This document shows positions 27,743-35,994 of a stretch of 64,000 nt of DNA, piece by piece. This DNA is from a virus. Position 1 is the stretch's first letter; each line of letters starts with the position of its first letter. Position numbers and translations under genes: made by a program. Below the pieces are notes generated by a model, which did not search any database, had not been told where the DNA came from, and worked only from the letters and a program-made list of their open reading frames with translations. The stretch is from IMG/VR virus record IMGVR_UViG_3300025000_000076, positions 1-64,000 of that record, one strand, 5' to 3'.

Positions 27743-28042
27743 ATGAAAGCAATTGGATATTTGGTTTTGAGTGTTTTGATTATCGGGCTGTCCTGCCTCT
27801 GGTCTGGGTACGCGCTGAGCATACTCTGGGGCTGGTTTGTGGTGGGTACGTTCGGACTGTCACAGTTGACCATCAACTCAGCAATAGGACTGTCGCTGCT
27901 CGTCTCCTACATGACGCAACCCTATGACAACAAAAAGAACGACAGAAGCCCAGAAGAAGCACTGATGCACGTTGCTTGCAAAGGGGTGGTGAAGCCTGCG
28001 GTTGCGCTTGGCCTTGGGTGGCTCGTTCGCCTGTTCGCGTAG
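27743..28042 (+). CDS. Membrane protein (99 aa)
   Basis: Two hydrophobic segments (about 3-22 and 28-58) are followed by a charged cytoplasmic-type loop (QPYDNKKNDRSPEEA) and a third hydrophobic stretch at the end. Function is unknown. Confidence 0.65.
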   Translation: MKAIGYLVLSVLIIGLSCLWSGYALSILWGWFVVGTFGLSQLTINSAIGLSLLVSYMTQPYDNKKNDRSPEEALMHVACKGVVKPAVALGLGWLVRLFA

Positions 28043-28063
28043 GGCTGACCCGCGACTAATCAA

Positions 28064-28077
28064 ATTCACATCTGAAT
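28064..28077. promoter_or_regulatory. ATTCA-N4-TGAAT palindrome, copy 15 (cassette a)
   Basis: Exact ATTCACATCTGAAT followed by GGGAGGTAGAAATG. The same leader recurs at 28392 and 28903. Confidence 0.7.
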
Positions 28078-28088
28078 GGGAGGTAGAA

Positions 28089-28382
28089 ATGAAATGGTGG
28101 GAAAATCCTGAGATCAGGAAAATGTACGCGGTTGGGCAACACGTAAATGGTATCGCTGACGATGGGCAGGTAAACGGCTGGATGCTGGAAGGGCTCTTCG
28201 AGACCGAGGAAGAGGCCGTCGAGCATTGCACCGAGAATTACCTTTTCATAGTGCCTATCCCGGTCGGGATGATGACCGGGATCAAGGTACCAGACGGGCT
28301 GTGGTGGCCTCGCTTGCAGACGAAGGAAGAAGGTCAGGCGCGCTTGGATGAGGCCCGTAGGTCTGGGGAGTTAGAAATTTAG
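28089..28382 (+). CDS. Hypothetical protein (97 aa)
   Basis: ATG 28089 after GGGAGGTAGAA is chosen over the open upstream frame. The product begins MKWWENPEIRKMYAVGQHVN, contains LFETEEEAVEHCTENYLFIV and a VPIPVGMMTGIKVPDG loop, and looks like a small enzyme-like or adaptor domain. The family is not recognised. Confidence 0.6.
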   Translation: MKWWENPEIRKMYAVGQHVNGIADDGQVNGWMLEGLFETEEEAVEHCTENYLFIVPIPVGMMTGIKVPDGLWWPRLQTKEEGQARLDEARRSGELEI

Positions 28383-28391
28383 CCTAATCAA

Positions 28392-28405
28392 ATTCACAGC
28401 TGAAT
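28392..28405. promoter_or_regulatory. ATTCA-N4-TGAAT palindrome, copy 16 (cassette b)
   Basis: Exact ATTCACAGCTGAAT followed by GGGAGGTAGAAATG. Confidence 0.7.
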
Positions 28406-28416
28406 GGGAGGTAGAA

Positions 28417-28899
28417 ATGGGATTATCTGCGCACCAAAGCGCCAAAATGAAAAACGACGAGTGGCTTACTCCACCCGAAATACTGGCCCCACTAGGTACC
28501 TTTGACCTGGACCCTTGTGCTCCGATTGTTAGACCGTGGCCTACCGCTTCGCGACATTATACAGTCGAGCAAGAGGGGCTGAATCAAGAGTGGCAGGGCC
28601 GAATATGGCTGAATCCACCGTTCGGTAGGGAAGCAGTGAAGTGGCTCAGAAAGATGGCCCAGCACAACAACGGCATCGCTTTAATTCCTGCTAGAACTGA
28701 GACAGCGATGTTTTACGAGACAATTTGGGGCAAAGCGACAGGTGTGCTGTTCATCAAGGGGCGCCCGCATTTCCACTACGTAGACGGTAAGAGGGCTCCG
28801 TTTAATTCTGGAGCACCAATCTGCTTGGTCGCTTACGGAGAAAACAATCTCGATGTCCTGAGAGCCAGTGGGCTAGGTGTTGTGGTAACGGCTCTCTAA
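28417..28899 (+). CDS. Phage DNA N-6-adenine methyltransferase (Dam family)
   Basis: The protein matches the phage Dam family: NDEWLTPPEILAPLGTFDLD with PCA following, WQGRIWLNPPFGRE (the NPPF catalytic motif), and ARTETAMFYE. These enzymes use S-adenosylmethionine to methylate adenine, which can hide phage DNA from host restriction. The length (160) is normal. It sits in the middle of three genes with nearly identical leaders, just before the DNA polymerase. Confidence 0.9.
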   Translation: MGLSAHQSAKMKNDEWLTPPEILAPLGTFDLDPCAPIVRPWPTASRHYTVEQEGLNQEWQGRIWLNPPFGREAVKWLRKMAQHNNGIALIPARTETAMFYETIWGKATGVLFIKGRPHFHYVDGKRAPFNSGAPICLVAYGENNLDVLRASGLGVVVTAL

Positions 28900-28902
28900 C
28901 AA

Positions 28903-28916
28903 ATTCACATCTGAAT
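28903..28916. promoter_or_regulatory. ATTCA-N4-TGAAT palindrome, copy 17 (cassette c)
   Basis: Exact ATTCACATCTGAAT followed by GGGAGGTAGAAATG, directly after TAA-CAA. Confidence 0.7.
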
Positions 28917-28927
28917 GGGAGGTAGAA

Positions 28928-29143
28928 ATGGCAGGAGGATTTTCTAACGTCTGCGCGGTTTGCAACCAGCCGTTCAAGGAGCAGGACAAAGCAATTGTGA
29001 GGGCGCTTGTGGTCGTCACAGGTGGGCACTCGAATCGGAGTAAGTGTGGGGAAGTTATTTCAGGGAAAGTGGTGGTGAGATTTCGGGTCGGGTCGAAGAG
29101 ACAGTTGGTTCACGCAAGTTGCTGGGAGGATGAAGAGGTTTGA
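28928..29143 (+). CDS. Small zinc-binding protein (71 aa)
   Basis: CAVCNQPF near the N-terminus and a C-terminal HASCW make a CxxC...HxxC zinc site around a beta-rich core. It overlaps the polymerase start by four bases. Function is unknown. Confidence 0.6.
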   Translation: MAGGFSNVCAVCNQPFKEQDKAIVRALVVVTGGHSNRSKCGEVISGKVVVRFRVGSKRQLVHASCWEDEEV

Positions 29144-31947
29144 TCTACGCAAGAATAGGTGAAAGCAAGAAGGTCCTGATCGTCTTCGACAACGCCCAAC
29201 ACAAGGACTGGATCAAAGACGGGAAGGTTTCACAAAAAGGCATCGAGCCCCTCCTCAAGAAATTTATTGACGCGGGGCTCGACTTTTCAGAGGTCTCGGC
29301 TTTGTGCCTGGCGGACACGCAGGACTCGAAGCCGAAGGCTACTGAGTACAAATACAAGGCGCCCTACGTTGATGAGTTAATCGAGACCTACGGCTTCAAC
29401 GTCTGCATCCCGGTAGGAGCTGGCGCCTTCGAGAAGATCACAGGAAGGAAGGGCGCTGCCAAGTATTTCGGTAAGACGTTGATCTCGGAGAAGTACGCGG
29501 GTCTGAAAGTTCTCCCCTGCCCGAACCCAGCGCAAGCGAAGCATGACCCCGGAATTATGAACGTGATTGCTTCGGTCGTCAAGCAAGCAGTGGTCGAGAA
29601 GGAGTTCCCGGAGATCAGGGAAGCGGACAAGTTGGAGACGCACTACACGATCCTGGATTCAATCCCCAAGCTTCAAGGATTCTTCCAGCATTACACCTCT
29701 CCACTGGTCCGGGAGGTCGCTTATGACACCGAGACGACCGGGCTCTACTTCAACATCGACAGCATCACGACGATCCAGTTCTCGCATAAGCCGGGGTACA
29801 GCTACCTGATTCCCTGCAACGGGCCTGAATGTCCCGCTGTACTGAACCTGTGGAGTGAGGAAGAGTGGGCTTGGATCAAGGCCCAGATCACCCTGATTTT
29901 CACGGACCCGAACAAGCTGATTATCGGACACAACAAGAAGTTCGATGACAAATTCATCAACCATCACTGGGGAGTCCCACTTCAGAAGGGGCGCTCCTTC
30001 GACACGATGATAGCCAGTTTCTTGTGCGACGAGAATACGCCGAACGGCCTGAAAGACCTTACCTGCCAACTCACCGACATGGGCGACTACGAGTTGGAAC
30101 TGGAGCGCTTCAAGGACGAGTATTGCAAGAAGCACAAGATCCTGAAAAAGCCCTCGACGAAGAACCCCGGCAAGCCGGTTTTCTCCTACGGGATGATTCC
30201 GTTCGAGACGCTGGCGCAATACGCCCTCTGCGATTCGGACGCTACCTTCCGTCTTTACCTCCACTTCAAGGAGGAGTTGAAAAAGGAGGAGCAGGAGAAA
30301 ACCTTCGAGTTGGTCATGAGGATCAACTGGCTGCTGACTCGGTTCGAACTGAATGGCTGGCCGATCAACGTGGAATACGGCAGGGAACTTCAGAAGAAGT
30401 TTGAAAAAGAAATCGCTGAGATGGAAGTGGAGTTGCTGGCCGCGCCCAACATAACTAAGGCAGTTGAGGTCCTGACTCAGAACAAGCTGAAGAAGGAAAC
30501 CGAGACCAAAAATAAGAAGGCCCTGGAGAAGCTGAAAGAGCTTCGCGGTGAGTTCGCGATGCTTGAAAAGCCCTATGAAGGGATCGACCCGAAGTTCCTC
30601 AAGCAGATGGAGAAGGAGCGTGTCTCCCTCCAGAAAAAAATCGACAAGGCCACTGCCGACAGCACGGTGCGGATCACCGAACTGAAGCAGCCCATCGTGT
30701 TCAAACTAGGCTCGGTTCCTCAGAAGCAGGTCCTCTTCTTCGACGTGATGAAGATGGATGTCGTGAAGCGCACCAAGAAGGGTGCTCCTGCGACGGACAA
30801 AGAAGCGATGTCGATCTGGATGCGAAGCGAACCCAGGCACAAGGAGTTCCTGCAGAAGATCCAGCACTACTCGGAAATGTGCAAGTTCTTGAGCACTTAC
30901 GTGATCGGGGTTTTAAGCAAGACGGTGAATGGGAGGGTCCACGGGACGTACAACGCTTGCGGGGCCAAAACCGGAAGATCCAGTTCACGCGACCCGAACC
31001 TCCAAAACCTCCCGGCTCGCGGCGATGAGCGGAAGATGAAGTTGGTCAAAGCGATTAAGAAGATGTTCGAAGCTCCGGAAGGCAGAGTTCTTCTGGGTGC
31101 CGACCTCTCTGCAATCGAAATGCGGTGGGCTGCGATTGTCTCGGGCGACGAGAAGCTGATCGAGATTTTCAAACAGGGCATCGACATCCACGGCGCAATC
31201 GCGAAAGAGTTGTTCGATTACATCACCTGCCCACCTAACGATGTGAAGAAGCAGTACGAGTTCGAAAGAAACAGTGTTTCCAAAACCGTACAATTTCTCT
31301 CCATTTACGGTGGAGGTCCTGATGCCCTCGCCAAGAAGGTCAACGAGTCCATCATCGAGCGACAAGAACTTGCGAAGTCCAAGGGGGAAACCCTTGATCT
31401 CCAGGAGTACACGAAGGACATGGCGCAGCAGATCCTCGATGAGTACTTCGCCAAGTACAAGGGCGTGGACCAGTACATCAAGGATATGACGATTTCGACT
31501 CTGGAAAAAGGCTATGCCCTCTCATACTACGGGTACAAGCGGCGGGTCCCGGCGATTAACTCGGATGACGAAGGCATCAAGGCCCAGGCAGTACGCCAGG
31601 CCATAAATGCCACGATCCAGAATCCGGCTTCGGTCAGTCTGCTGCTTTCGATCTGTAACCTGCAGGAGGAGATTGATGAGTCTGGAAGTGACGTACTTCT
31701 TATTGGGAGTTGTCACGACGCGAATTACTCGGAAGTGTCCCGAGACGGGCTGGTAGAGGCTAGGGACCGTCTACTTTACCACATGACCCAGCCCCCAATG
31801 GAAAACTGTCCAATTCCTATGGCTGCTGAAGCAGAGTGGGGCAAGAACTGGGCTGAATTTAGTGAGGACTTCGGAACTGCCTTGGTAGATGAAGAGGAAC
31901 TTGACGAGGAAGAAGACGAGGACATGGAGGAGTTGGAAGCGGCATGA
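29140..31947 (+). CDS. Family A DNA polymerase with N-terminal glycosylase-like domain
   Basis: TTG 29140 overlaps the previous stop and follows GGGAGGATGAAGAGG. Residues 1-150 look like a uracil-DNA-glycosylase fold (VCIPVGAGAFEKITG, then VLPCPNPAQAKHDPG). A 3'-5' exonuclease follows (AYDTETTGLYF near 193; IGHNKKFDDKFI; a CDSDATFRLY motif). The polymerase domain shows CGAKTGRSSS, LGADLSAIEMR (motif A), SKTVQFLSIYGGG (motif B, Phe at the ddNTP position) and motif C as C858-H859-D860-A861. Motif C is normally HDE; the Ala is unusual. The chain is 935 residues. Confidence 0.93.
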   Translation: MIYARIGESKKVLIVFDNAQHKDWIKDGKVSQKGIEPLLKKFIDAGLDFSEVSALCLADTQDSKPKATEYKYKAPYVDELIETYGFNVCIPVGAGAFEKITGRKGAAKYFGKTLISEKYAGLKVLPCPNPAQAKHDPGIMNVIASVVKQAVVEKEFPEIREADKLETHYTILDSIPKLQGFFQHYTSPLVREVAYDTETTGLYFNIDSITTIQFSHKPGYSYLIPCNGPECPAVLNLWSEEEWAWIKAQITLIFTDPNKLIIGHNKKFDDKFINHHWGVPLQKGRSFDTMIASFLCDENTPNGLKDLTCQLTDMGDYELELERFKDEYCKKHKILKKPSTKNPGKPVFSYGMIPFETLAQYALCDSDATFRLYLHFKEELKKEEQEKTFELVMRINWLLTRFELNGWPINVEYGRELQKKFEKEIAEMEVELLAAPNITKAVEVLTQNKLKKETETKNKKALEKLKELRGEFAMLEKPYEGIDPKFLKQMEKERVSLQKKIDKATADSTVRITELKQPIVFKLGSVPQKQVLFFDVMKMDVVKRTKKGAPATDKEAMSIWMRSEPRHKEFLQKIQHYSEMCKFLSTYVIGVLSKTVNGRVHGTYNACGAKTGRSSSRDPNLQNLPARGDERKMKLVKAIKKMFEAPEGRVLLGADLSAIEMRWAAIVSGDEKLIEIFKQGIDIHGAIAKELFDYITCPPNDVKKQYEFERNSVSKTVQFLSIYGGGPDALAKKVNESIIERQELAKSKGETLDLQEYTKDMAQQILDEYFAKYKGVDQYIKDMTISTLEKGYALSYYGYKRRVPAINSDDEGIKAQAVRQAINATIQNPASVSLLLSICNLQEEIDESGSDVLLIGSCHDANYSEVSRDGLVEARDRLLYHMTQPPMENCPIPMAAEAEWGKNWAEFSEDFGTALVDEEELDEEEDEDMEELEAA

Positions 31948-32489
31948 AGAATAAATACGAAATAAAGAATGGAGTGGTCACAATCCACATCCACCGACTC
32001 AACGGGCAGAAATTTGAGGCGCTTGTTTCTGAGGAAGATTTTGTAGCGGTGAATATCTCGGATATTTCATGGTGCATAGATGACAAGACTAAGCGGAGAG
32101 GCGGTTATTACGCTTACTGCAGAGCCCCTCGTAATTACCCGCAGCAAAATCTGTCAATGCACCGCCTGCTCGCGCACGCTAAGGAAGGCGAACTGGTGGA
32201 CCGCATCAATGGAAATACTTTGGATAACCGCCGCGAGAACCTGCGAATTGCCGACCACACCCAGAATAACCACAACCGCACCCGGCGCAACCGTAACAAC
32301 ACCAGTGGGGCCAAGGGAGTAGCGCGACACACTCAGAGTAAGAAGTGGCGAGCCTACATCATGCTTGACTACAAGCAGAAGCACCTCGGGCTCTTCGACA
32401 CAGTGGAAGAAGCGGCTGAGGCGGTGAGAAAGGCGAAGGTTAAATTCATGCCTTATTCACCCGAGGCTCAGGAGGCAGCGTGCGCCTGA
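31944..32489 (+). CDS. HNH homing endonuclease with AP2 domain
   Basis: ATG 31944 overlaps the polymerase stop. Residues about 70-110 have the HNH core (MHRLLAHAKEGELVDRINGN then TLDNRRENLRIA). Residues 120-170 form an AP2-type DNA-binding domain (GAKGVARHTQSKKWRAYI and HLGLFDTVEEAAEAVRKA). Free-standing HNH-AP2 genes of this size (181 residues) are mobile in phages and often sit beside the polymerase gene they target. Confidence 0.9.
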   Translation: MKNKYEIKNGVVTIHIHRLNGQKFEALVSEEDFVAVNISDISWCIDDKTKRRGGYYAYCRAPRNYPQQNLSMHRLLAHAKEGELVDRINGNTLDNRRENLRIADHTQNNHNRTRRNRNNTSGAKGVARHTQSKKWRAYIMLDYKQKHLGLFDTVEEAAEAVRKAKVKFMPYSPEAQEAACA

Positions 32490-32493
32490 AAGA

Positions 32494-32507
32494 ATTCAGA
32501 AGTGAAT
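32494..32507. promoter_or_regulatory. ATTCA-N4-TGAAT palindrome, copy 18
   Basis: Exact ATTCAGAAGTGAAT right after the HNH gene and before TGAGGAAGCAGC of the gene at 32521. Confidence 0.65.
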
Positions 32508-32520
32508 TTGAGGAAGCAGC

Positions 32521-32664
32521 ATGACCGAGTTCATCTGTGATTGCTGCGACGCAATGTGCGTCCTGGACGTAGACGACGACAATCCCGAACTTCCAATCTG
32601 TTGCCCCTACACCGGACAAGCGGTGTTCTGGGAGAGGATTATGGAAGAGGGCGGGGAATGCTAA
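32521..32664 (+). CDS. Small Cys-rich protein (47 aa)
   Basis: ATG 32521 follows GAGGAAGCAGC. CDCC near the start and CCPYTG in the middle give a likely zinc site in an acidic 47-residue chain. Function is unknown. Confidence 0.5.
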   Translation: MTEFICDCCDAMCVLDVDDDNPELPICCPYTGQAVFWERIMEEGGEC

Positions 32665-32677
32665 AGGAGAAAGGGAA

Positions 32678-32836
32678 ATGAATCAAATTAAAGAAGCGGA
32701 TTACTACGAGATTTGGAAGAACCCGTTCGGGGATAAGATTTCTTTCATCATGTGGGACAGCAACGACAAGCTCAATCGGCTGACCTTTGAGATGGCGGTG
32801 GCTGAACTGAGGCAGATTCTTGAGGAGAACTACTGA
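32678..32836 (+). CDS. Small hypothetical protein (52 aa)
   Basis: ATG 32678 follows AAAGGAGAAAGGGAA. The product (MNQIKEADYYEIWKNPFGDK, ending AELRQILEENY) is a small acidic domain. The stop overlaps the next start. Confidence 0.5.
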   Translation: MNQIKEADYYEIWKNPFGDKISFIMWDSNDKLNRLTFEMAVAELRQILEENY

Positions 32837-33021
32837 TGATTAAGAAAATTGGGTTGATGGCCTGCATCCTGGGAGCAGGGGCCTTGGTCAGTTTCGGGTT
32901 TAGTCTGGGTGCTGACACAGTTACCGGTGAGTCAGTTCAGCGTGGCTTGCAAGTATGGGCCGGAATAACCGCAGCGTTCAGTATGGTAGGGGCTATGTGC
33001 GTACTTTTGGAGGCCAATTGA
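32836..33021 (+). CDS. Two-span membrane protein (61 aa)
   Basis: Hydrophobic segments at about residues 4-24 and 38-58 with a polar loop between them. It overlaps the ligase start by four bases. A holin-like or small transporter-like role is possible but unsupported. Confidence 0.5.
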   Translation: MIKKIGLMACILGAGALVSFGFSLGADTVTGESVQRGLQVWAGITAAFSMVGAMCVLLEAN

Positions 33022-34415
33022 AAGAGTTTGAAGTTTTTCAACAAATCCAAGAAACTGCTTCAAGAAACGAGAAGATCGAGATTTTAAAAAGGAACGATTC
33101 TCCGAATCTCAGGAAGCTCTTGAGCTTGACCTACAATAAGTTTATCACGTACCGGATCAAGCAGATCGAGTTCCCCTCAACTTACAACGAGGTCCAGCCC
33201 GACATCACACAGGACTTGGAAGAGCTGCTCCTTCTGCTTGCGAAGCACGAAACCGGCTCGACCGCTGCGAAAAACATGGTCAGAAATCTGATGAAAAGAT
33301 GTACCGAAGAGGGAGCGTCCTGGGTCGCAAAAATAGTTACTCGCGATCTGAAAGCCGGAATCGACGAGTCCACGATTAACGCCGCGTTTCCCAAACTGAT
33401 TCCGACGTTCGACGTGATGCTCGCCCAGCCGATCTACAAAGGGGGCAAGACGCCGAAGAATCTCTGGCCCACTTTGAAATATCCCGTTTTAGTGGAGGAG
33501 AAGCTCGATGGGCTCCGGTGCATCGCGGTCTGCAAAGATGGCAAGGTGACATTCTTTTCGAGAGAGGGGCATGAATTCGATGAGCGCGGAGTGATCGCTG
33601 CGGAGATCCTGAAGTTGAGACCAGAAACGGATTTTGTTCTCGACGGGGAAATTCTCGCTAAAAGATTCAACCCGGACAACAAAACTTTCTTGAAGTGCAA
33701 GGATGGGAACTGGGTTTATGAAGGAGGCAAGGCCCTAATCCGAGCAGAATCAACTACTTCGGACGAAGTGAGGGAGTACCTCGGTTATTACTGCTGGGAT
33801 TTGTTGCCCATCGAAACTTTCTTCGAGCAGAAGAAATCAGCCCCGTTGTCCGACAGAAAGCTCGAACTCGCAGCTCTCTTCGAGCGTCAGGAGAAGTCCT
33901 TCAATAACCTGATCCTGCTGCCGAACGCCTTAGCGAACAACGAAGCAGAAGTGAAGGAGCTTTTTCACCGCGTCAGGACGAAAGGTGGGGAGAAGTATTC
34001 AGTTCTGAATTCGAAGGGGAAGGAGGTGGAGTATCGGTTAAATCCAGGCGAAGGTGTCATGGTCAAGCTCCTTGACTCCGAGTACGAGTTCAAGAGGAGC
34101 AGCAAGCTCTTAAAAGTAAAAGAGTTTTTTACTATGGACCTCAGAATAGTAGGTGCCTATGAAGGTGAGGGTAAGTACCAAGGAATGCTCGGCGGGGTGG
34201 AGATGGCGTCGGACTGCGGGACCATCAAGACCGACTGCGGGACTGGATTTGATGATGCTCAACGCTATGAAATGTGGGTGGAGCATTTGTGTGGGAGGCT
34301 CGTCGGGCTCATCGGTGAGGTCTCAGGCCAGGAAGTCACGGCTGACGGCTCTTTAAGATTCCCTGTGTGGCAGCGGCTGCGGGATGACAAGACTTGTACC
34401 AACGTGGAGGGCTAG
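33018..34415 (+). CDS. ATP-dependent DNA ligase
   Basis: TTG 33018 after TTTTGGAGGCCAAT is chosen; the frame is open upstream. The 465-residue protein has an N-terminal helical DNA-binding domain and the nucleotidyltransferase motif I EEKLDGLRC (Lys takes AMP). FSREGHEF (motif III region), FVLDGEIL (motif IIIa/IV), GVMVKLLDSEYEF (motif V) and the OB-fold end LRFPVWQRLRDDK (motif VI) follow. It seals nicks in phage DNA. An operator copy lies in its coding sequence at 33997. Confidence 0.93.
   Translation: MKEFEVFQQIQETASRNEKIEILKRNDSPNLRKLLSLTYNKFITYRIKQIEFPSTYNEVQPDITQDLEELLLLLAKHETGSTAAKNMVRNLMKRCTEEGASWVAKIVTRDLKAGIDESTINAAFPKLIPTFDVMLAQPIYKGGKTPKNLWPTLKYPVLVEEKLDGLRCIAVCKDGKVTFFSREGHEFDERGVIAAEILKLRPETDFVLDGEILAKRFNPDNKTFLKCKDGNWVYEGGKALIRAESTTSDEVREYLGYYCWDLLPIETFFEQKKSAPLSDRKLELAALFERQEKSFNNLILLPNALANNEAEVKELFHRVRTKGGEKYSVLNSKGKEVEYRLNPGEGVMVKLLDSEYEFKRSSKLLKVKEFFTMDLRIVGAYEGEGKYQGMLGGVEMASDCGTIKTDCGTGFDDAQRYEMWVEHLCGRLVGLIGEVSGQEVTADGSLRFPVWQRLRDDKTCTNVEG
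33997..34010. promoter_or_regulatory. ATTCA-N4-TGAAT palindrome, copy 19 (inside a gene)
   Basis: Exact ATTCAGTTCTGAAT inside the DNA ligase gene. Its N4 (GTTC) differs from the common CATC/GAAG forms, so it may be coincidence. Confidence 0.35.
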
Positions 34416-34418
34416 GAA

Positions 34419-34772
34419 ATGAATCTCTGCAGAATTGGAATCCACGATTGGGAGGAGGTGAGTGACAGAGTTCTGCTCTGGGAAAAGGTCAAGGAATTTT
34501 TGACAAGCTTGGGGTTCACTACTGAGACTGGGCTTATTGGAGATTTATGGCTTCGAGGTGAACTTTCAATCCCCGAATATGCCTGGTGCGGTGACCTCGA
34601 CTATCAAATCCCAGTTAATCCTATCTCTAAAGTCTGCCTCCGCTGCGGGAAGGTCCACAAGAATTACTCGGAGGCAAAGGTGATCAGCAAGGTCCACGAC
34701 TTGGTACTGGAGAAGGAGGCTGAGTTGAGTAGAAGGAAGAAGGCTGAGGAGATGCTGGGGAGGTCGAAATGA
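34419..34772 (+). CDS. Hypothetical protein with CxxC site (117 aa)
   Basis: The product begins MNLCRIGIHDWEEVSDRVLL and carries VCLRCGKVH, which with the early Cys/His could form a zinc site of the kind seen in short phage proteins beginning LCxxGxHxW. The C-terminus is a charged helix. It overlaps the next gene. Confidence 0.6.
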   Translation: MNLCRIGIHDWEEVSDRVLLWEKVKEFLTSLGFTTETGLIGDLWLRGELSIPEYAWCGDLDYQIPVNPISKVCLRCGKVHKNYSEAKVISKVHDLVLEKEAELSRRKKAEEMLGRSK

Positions 34773-35014
34773 CTACAGAAGAAATAATGAGGCGGCGAAA
34801 ACTTTATGAAGAATCTCCTGAGCTTTTGCTGGAACTTATCGGAGGAACCAAAGATACCTTCGATTTTTCAGAGTTGATCGTCATGATCACGGTGGCTGCT
34901 GAGATGGCTGTAGAAAAGGTGCTGGAGGATATGTTCAGTCGAGGGCTGACCTCTGAAGATTTTAGCTACCTGTACTCAGGCAAAATCAGGGTAGTCAGGG
35001 AGGAGTCCGCTTGA
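34769..35014 (+). CDS. Small helical acidic protein (81 aa)
   Basis: The start overlaps the previous stop (ATGA). The chain (MTTEEIMRRRKLYEESPELL and a VAAEMAVEKVLEDMF helix) is mainly helical. No motif is recognised. Confidence 0.55.
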   Translation: MTTEEIMRRRKLYEESPELLLELIGGTKDTFDFSELIVMITVAAEMAVEKVLEDMFSRGLTSEDFSYLYSGKIRVVREESA

Positions 35015-35994
35015 AAAAACGAATCCTCCTAGTGGACTTCGCCAACTCTTTCTTCAGCCAGTATCATTTCAAAGAGCCTGACAAAGCATGGAAATTCCTC
35101 AGCGACATCAAAAAGATCGTCGAGCAGTTCAAGGTCCACAAAGTTGTGTTCGCGTGCGAGGGCGGGAAATCCAAGTACCGCCTTGGCATCTACGAAGGCT
35201 ACAAGGCGAACCGAGAGGAAACCAGGAAGAAATGGGACGCTGCTGAACTCGCACGCTACGCACGATTCAGAAATGAGGAGATGCCTGACTGCGTTGACCT
35301 CGCGAGAAAAGTTGGGATTCCCTGCCTCTCGGTCAAAGGGGTCGAGGCCGACGATGTGATCAGCTTCGTGGTTCGCCATGTTGATCTCGAAGAATTCGAC
35401 GTGATGGTGCTGTCCACCGACGCCGACATGCTACAACTCCTCCGTCCCGGAGTGGCACAAGCGGGCTATGCAAAGCCCATGATTATGCCCTTGAGCCAAG
35501 GCGAGAAGATCCCGCCCAAACTCTGGCTGAACCTGAAGGCGTTCCAGGAGCAGTACGAGATCGAGCCTTGGCAGTTCGCCCACGTCAAGGGGCTCTGCGG
35601 TGATACCTCGGATGGCTACTGGACCGTGAAAGGCCTCGGTGAAACCTTCGCCCTGAAGATGATCCGCCAATGTGGGACCATGCAGGAAGTCGAGAAGCAA
35701 TTGGACTCGCTTCAAATTTCGAGGATGCCTGAGAAGGTCCGGGTTGGGCTCAGGGAGAATTTTGAGACGGCCTACAGGAACCTGAAGCTGGCTGACCTTC
35801 ACCACACGCCCGAAGTTGAACTGGAGATTTTCGGAGTCGATGGGATCTCGTACCTGAAGGAGAATCTGGAGAACTTCGGGAATCCGAATTCTCCAGATGT
35901 TCACGAAGTCAAAGAATGGCTCCTCGAATGTGGCAAGGTAGCAGTCGCAGAAAAAGCTTCGTTTTGGCTCCAGCCCTTCGCAGGGAGGTTCTAG
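35011..35994 (+). CDS. 5'-3' exonuclease / flap endonuclease (PIN-like)
   Basis: TTG 35011 follows GGGAGGAGTCCGC and overlaps the previous stop. The 327-residue protein has the nuclease acidic clusters LLVDFANSF, VKGVEADDVI and VLSTDADMLQ. A helix-hairpin-helix region follows (HVKGLCGDTSDGYWTVKGLG), which binds DNA and a metal. It is of the T5/T7 exonuclease type and would remove RNA primers or flaps, complementing the polymerase, which has no 5' nuclease domain. Confidence 0.88.
   Translation: MKKRILLVDFANSFFSQYHFKEPDKAWKFLSDIKKIVEQFKVHKVVFACEGGKSKYRLGIYEGYKANREETRKKWDAAELARYARFRNEEMPDCVDLARKVGIPCLSVKGVEADDVISFVVRHVDLEEFDVMVLSTDADMLQLLRPGVAQAGYAKPMIMPLSQGEKIPPKLWLNLKAFQEQYEIEPWQFAHVKGLCGDTSDGYWTVKGLGETFALKMIRQCGTMQEVEKQLDSLQISRMPEKVRVGLRENFETAYRNLKLADLHHTPEVELEIFGVDGISYLKENLENFGNPNSPDVHEVKEWLLECGKVAVAEKASFWLQPFAGRF

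Noticed and set aside
29659-30264. Long minus-strand open frame inside the polymerase gene
   Set aside because: It is fully opposite well-conserved polymerase motifs and has no ribosome binding site or motif of its own.
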